From assembly GCF_002377905.1 (NCBI RefSeq), contig NZ_DFQS01000072.1, positions 1 through 64,000 of the forward strand: 64,000 nt of DNA, written 5' to 3'. The stretch comes from Psychrobacter sp. UBA3483 (GTDB lineage: Bacteria; Pseudomonadota; Gammaproteobacteria; Pseudomonadales; Moraxellaceae). Positions 62,482 to 64,000 of this stretch are shown piece after piece. Numbering within the stretch: position 1 is the first letter of the stretch; each line of letters begins with the position of its first letter. Below the pieces are notes generated by a model. That model was not told the DNA's origin, ran no database searches, and saw only the letters and a program-made list of their open reading frames with translations. The position numbers and the translations under genes were made by a program.

Positions 62482-63270
62482 TTATGGTAAGATAAACTGC
62501 TGTTTTTTATTAAAAAATCGTCGATAAATGAGTAAAGCGCTTATCGTACAGCCAAGGGTGCTACTGACGCAGATTAAAAACATAGTTACAATCTGATAAC
62601 GCACAGCTTGGGTGGGGTCGGCACCGGCAAGTATTTGCCCAGTCATCATACCTGGTAAGCTGACAATACCGACAACCAGCATCGAGTTTAGGGTAGGCGT
62701 CATGCCATTGATAATAGCCGCTCGTATTTGTTCATGCACCGCTTCGAATGGTTTGGCAGAAAGGCTTAACATCATCTCGATACGCCCTTGTTGCCTATGG
62801 ATGTTTTCGATAAGCTGATTGCTAGTCAGGGAGATAGCGGTTAAAGAATTGCCGAGTATTAAGCCCAGTATAGGAATGATAAATTGCGGTGTATACCAAG
62901 GTTGCACTTGCAAAATCAGACTAATAGCGATGACCGTAACCAATACTGCTGATGCACTGACAGCGATTAACGTATCAACTAACAGACCTTTATACGTGTG
63001 TTTGACTCGATTTTTGGCAGCGCTACCGGCAATCAAAGTCATGATGGTCAAAATAATTAATACTTCGTACCATTGTTCCCGAGCGAAAATCCATGCCAAT
63101 ATCAGGCCGATAAAGCTAAGCTGTATCACCGTACGGACAGCAGCAATGACAAGTGTTTTGGTCAATCTTAGACGTAAAAACCATGACACGACCAGCACGA
63201 TAATAATCAAACTGCTGGCAAGCGCAATATCAGCATAAGTCAGTACGATTTGCATGTTATCTGTATTCAT
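62482..63270 (-). CDS. fetB: FetB-like ABC transporter permease (UPF0014/YbbM)
   Basis: A 262-residue membrane protein with seven predicted helices. ALASSLIIIVLVVSWFLRLRLTKTLVIAAVRTVIQLSFIGLIL, NSLTAISLTSNQLIENI, MLSLSAKPFEAVHEQIRAAIINGMTPTLNSMLVVGIVSLPGMMTGQILAGADP match the YbbM/FetB family almost word for word. E. coli FetAB exports iron and lowers oxidative stress. The ATPase gene fetA starts off the right edge and ends 23 bases before, so the two are co-transcribed. A later ATG (MQIVL) is also possible. Confidence 0.9.
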   Translation of the reverse strand: MNTDNMQIVLTYADIALASSLIIIVLVVSWFLRLRLTKTLVIAAVRTVIQLSFIGLILAWIFAREQWYEVLIILTIMTLIAGSAAKNRVKHTYKGLLVDTLIAVSASAVLVTVIAISLILQVQPWYTPQFIIPILGLILGNSLTAISLTSNQLIENIHRQQGRIEMMLSLSAKPFEAVHEQIRAAIINGMTPTLNSMLVVGIVSLPGMMTGQILAGADPTQAVRYQIVTMFLICVSSTLGCTISALLIYRRFFNKKQQFILP

Positions 63271-63296
63271 CACGGGAGCTTGTTATAAAGGCAAGG

Positions 63297-64000
63297 TTAA
63301 TCTACTTTGGTTAAAACGCCGGCATCCATATGCCAATGTTTATCTGCTAATGGCATAATATCCTGCGTGTCATGAGTTACCCACAATAATGTGCGCGTCG
63401 GCTCACGACGTAACCAGTTGATAAGCAAATGCACGAGTTTAGCTGACGTATCGACGTCTAAGGCTGCAGTAGGTTCATCCAATAACAATACTTGCGGGTT
63501 TAATTGCAATAAACGCAGTGTATTGATCAGTTGCCGTTCGCCACCCGACAGAGTGTTGGCGTCTTGTTGTAATAAGTCAGAGGTACGCTCTAAATGCTCA
63601 AGCTGCTCGATATGCCAGTCGATATTAAAGTGCTTTTGTTGATGGCTTGCCAAGCGGTAGGGTAATTGCAAGTTATCAATAACGCTGCCTTCTAGCAATT
63701 GTGGCTGCTGCGCGAGAAGGGCAACCTGCGAGCGCCAATGCATGGGTTCTATTTCATGAATGCTATCACGAGTATCTCTATTTTGCGCATCGCTTTGTAG
63801 CCAAACGTCGCCAGTTGTCATAGGCAGAAGCCCTGCTAGTACGCGCAATAAGACAGACTTACCACTACCAGAAGCGCCCGTCAAAACCGTCACTTGCCCA
63901 GCCAGTAATGTACCACTGGCACCACTTATCAATGCACGGTCGTTAATGGATAGAACATCATTGGACGCTGAACTTCTCTGGAATTTTTCGCGCCATCGGC
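63297..64000 (-). CDS. fetA: FetA-like ABC transporter ATPase, partial (start off the right edge)
   Basis: The ATP-binding partner of the FetB-like permease, cut by the window end. The Walker A is GASGSGKS, the Q-loop region is LLAQQPQLLEGS, the signature is LSGGERQLINTLRLL, Walker B is VLLLDEPTAALD, and the switch His is in WVTHDTQD. The frame runs open through the right edge, with preceding residues (RWREKFQRSSASNDVLSIND) matching the start of the ABC fold, so any start codon within the window would cut into the domain. Iron export is the likely role, as for E. coli FetAB. Confidence 0.88.
   Translation of the reverse strand, partial: RWREKFQRSSASNDVLSINDRALISGASGTLLAGQVTVLTGASGSGKSVLLRVLAGLLPMTTGDVWLQSDAQNRDTRDSIHEIEPMHWRSQVALLAQQPQLLEGSVIDNLQLPYRLASHQQKHFNIDWHIEQLEHLERTSDLLQQDANTLSGGERQLINTLRLLQLNPQVLLLDEPTAALDVDTSAKLVHLLINWLRREPTRTLLWVTHDTQDIMPLADKHWHMDAGVLTKVD

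Noticed and set aside
63297..63932. A complete fetA gene starting at the TTG at 63932
   Set aside because: That start would remove the first strands of the ABC fold; the frame continues open and conserved to the window edge, so the gene is partial.
1..64000. tRNA genes, rRNA, CRISPR arrays, prophage or transposase genes
   Set aside because: I scanned intergenic stretches for T-loop-like sequence, regular spaced repeats and transposase motifs and saw none; a tRNAscan, CRISPR and IS search would settle this.

Overview
The window looks like chromosomal DNA of a gammaproteobacterium of the family Moraxellaceae, most likely a Psychrobacter. This judgement rests on the gene set and protein style: an NF038104-type small lipoprotein, an EVE-domain protein, a TusBCDE relay, tandem FadD ligases, moderate G+C, and polar Asn/Asp/Ser-rich inserts in conserved enzymes. 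It is inferred from reading, not from a database search. No rRNA, tRNA, CRISPR array, prophage or recognisable transposase gene was seen. Almost all genes are ordinary chromosomal genes with clear rho-independent terminators between units.

Layout. 1-8 kb: a decayed guanine deaminase remnant, ribosomal oxygenase roxA, purB, two small lipoproteins, an anchored unknown, mnmA, ispF and grxD. 8-20 kb: an unknown protein, mnmG, chaB, an AEC transporter, a luciferase-like oxidoreductase with a previously uncalled 50-residue membrane protein, a CysB-like regulator, an AmpG-like permease, prmC, moeB and an ABC1/UbiB-like kinase. 20-31 kb: an MFS transporter, an Lrp/AsnC regulator divergent from leuA, an exported unknown, accB-accC, a MATE pump, a lipoprotein with coiled-coil repeats and an EVE protein. 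31-40 kb: hemW, an entericidin-like lipoprotein (too short for routine calling), trmL, tusDCBE, glnE and ilvE. 40-50 kb: an envelope-glycan block, with a four-gene cassette (GT39, GT2, GtrA, YdjC-type deacetylase), an AT-rich group of four putative glycosyltransferase/LOS genes, and an LpxL-type acyltransferase; aspS follows. 52-64 kb: a SohB-like protease without its usual anchor, an acyl-CoA dehydrogenase/APH-kinase/phosphatase/SDR group, two tandem fadD genes, and the FetAB-type transporter, whose ATPase runs off the right edge.

How the genes work together. Three themes stand out. (1) MnmA, MnmG, TusBCDE and TrmL all act on the wobble nucleotide of tRNA or supply sulfur to it. (2) The 40-44.5 kb cassette matches, part for part, the Francisella/Acinetobacter NaxD-FlmF-FlmK logic for adding a deacetylated hexosamine to lipid A, with a GtrA-type flippase added. 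(3) The acyl-CoA dehydrogenase, APH-kinase and SDR genes near fadD resemble the set that degrades 4-hydroxy acids through a phosphorylated acyl-CoA (Pseudomonas LvaA/C/D/E; animal ACAD10/11). Functions are inferred from sequence motifs; none is experimentally shown here.
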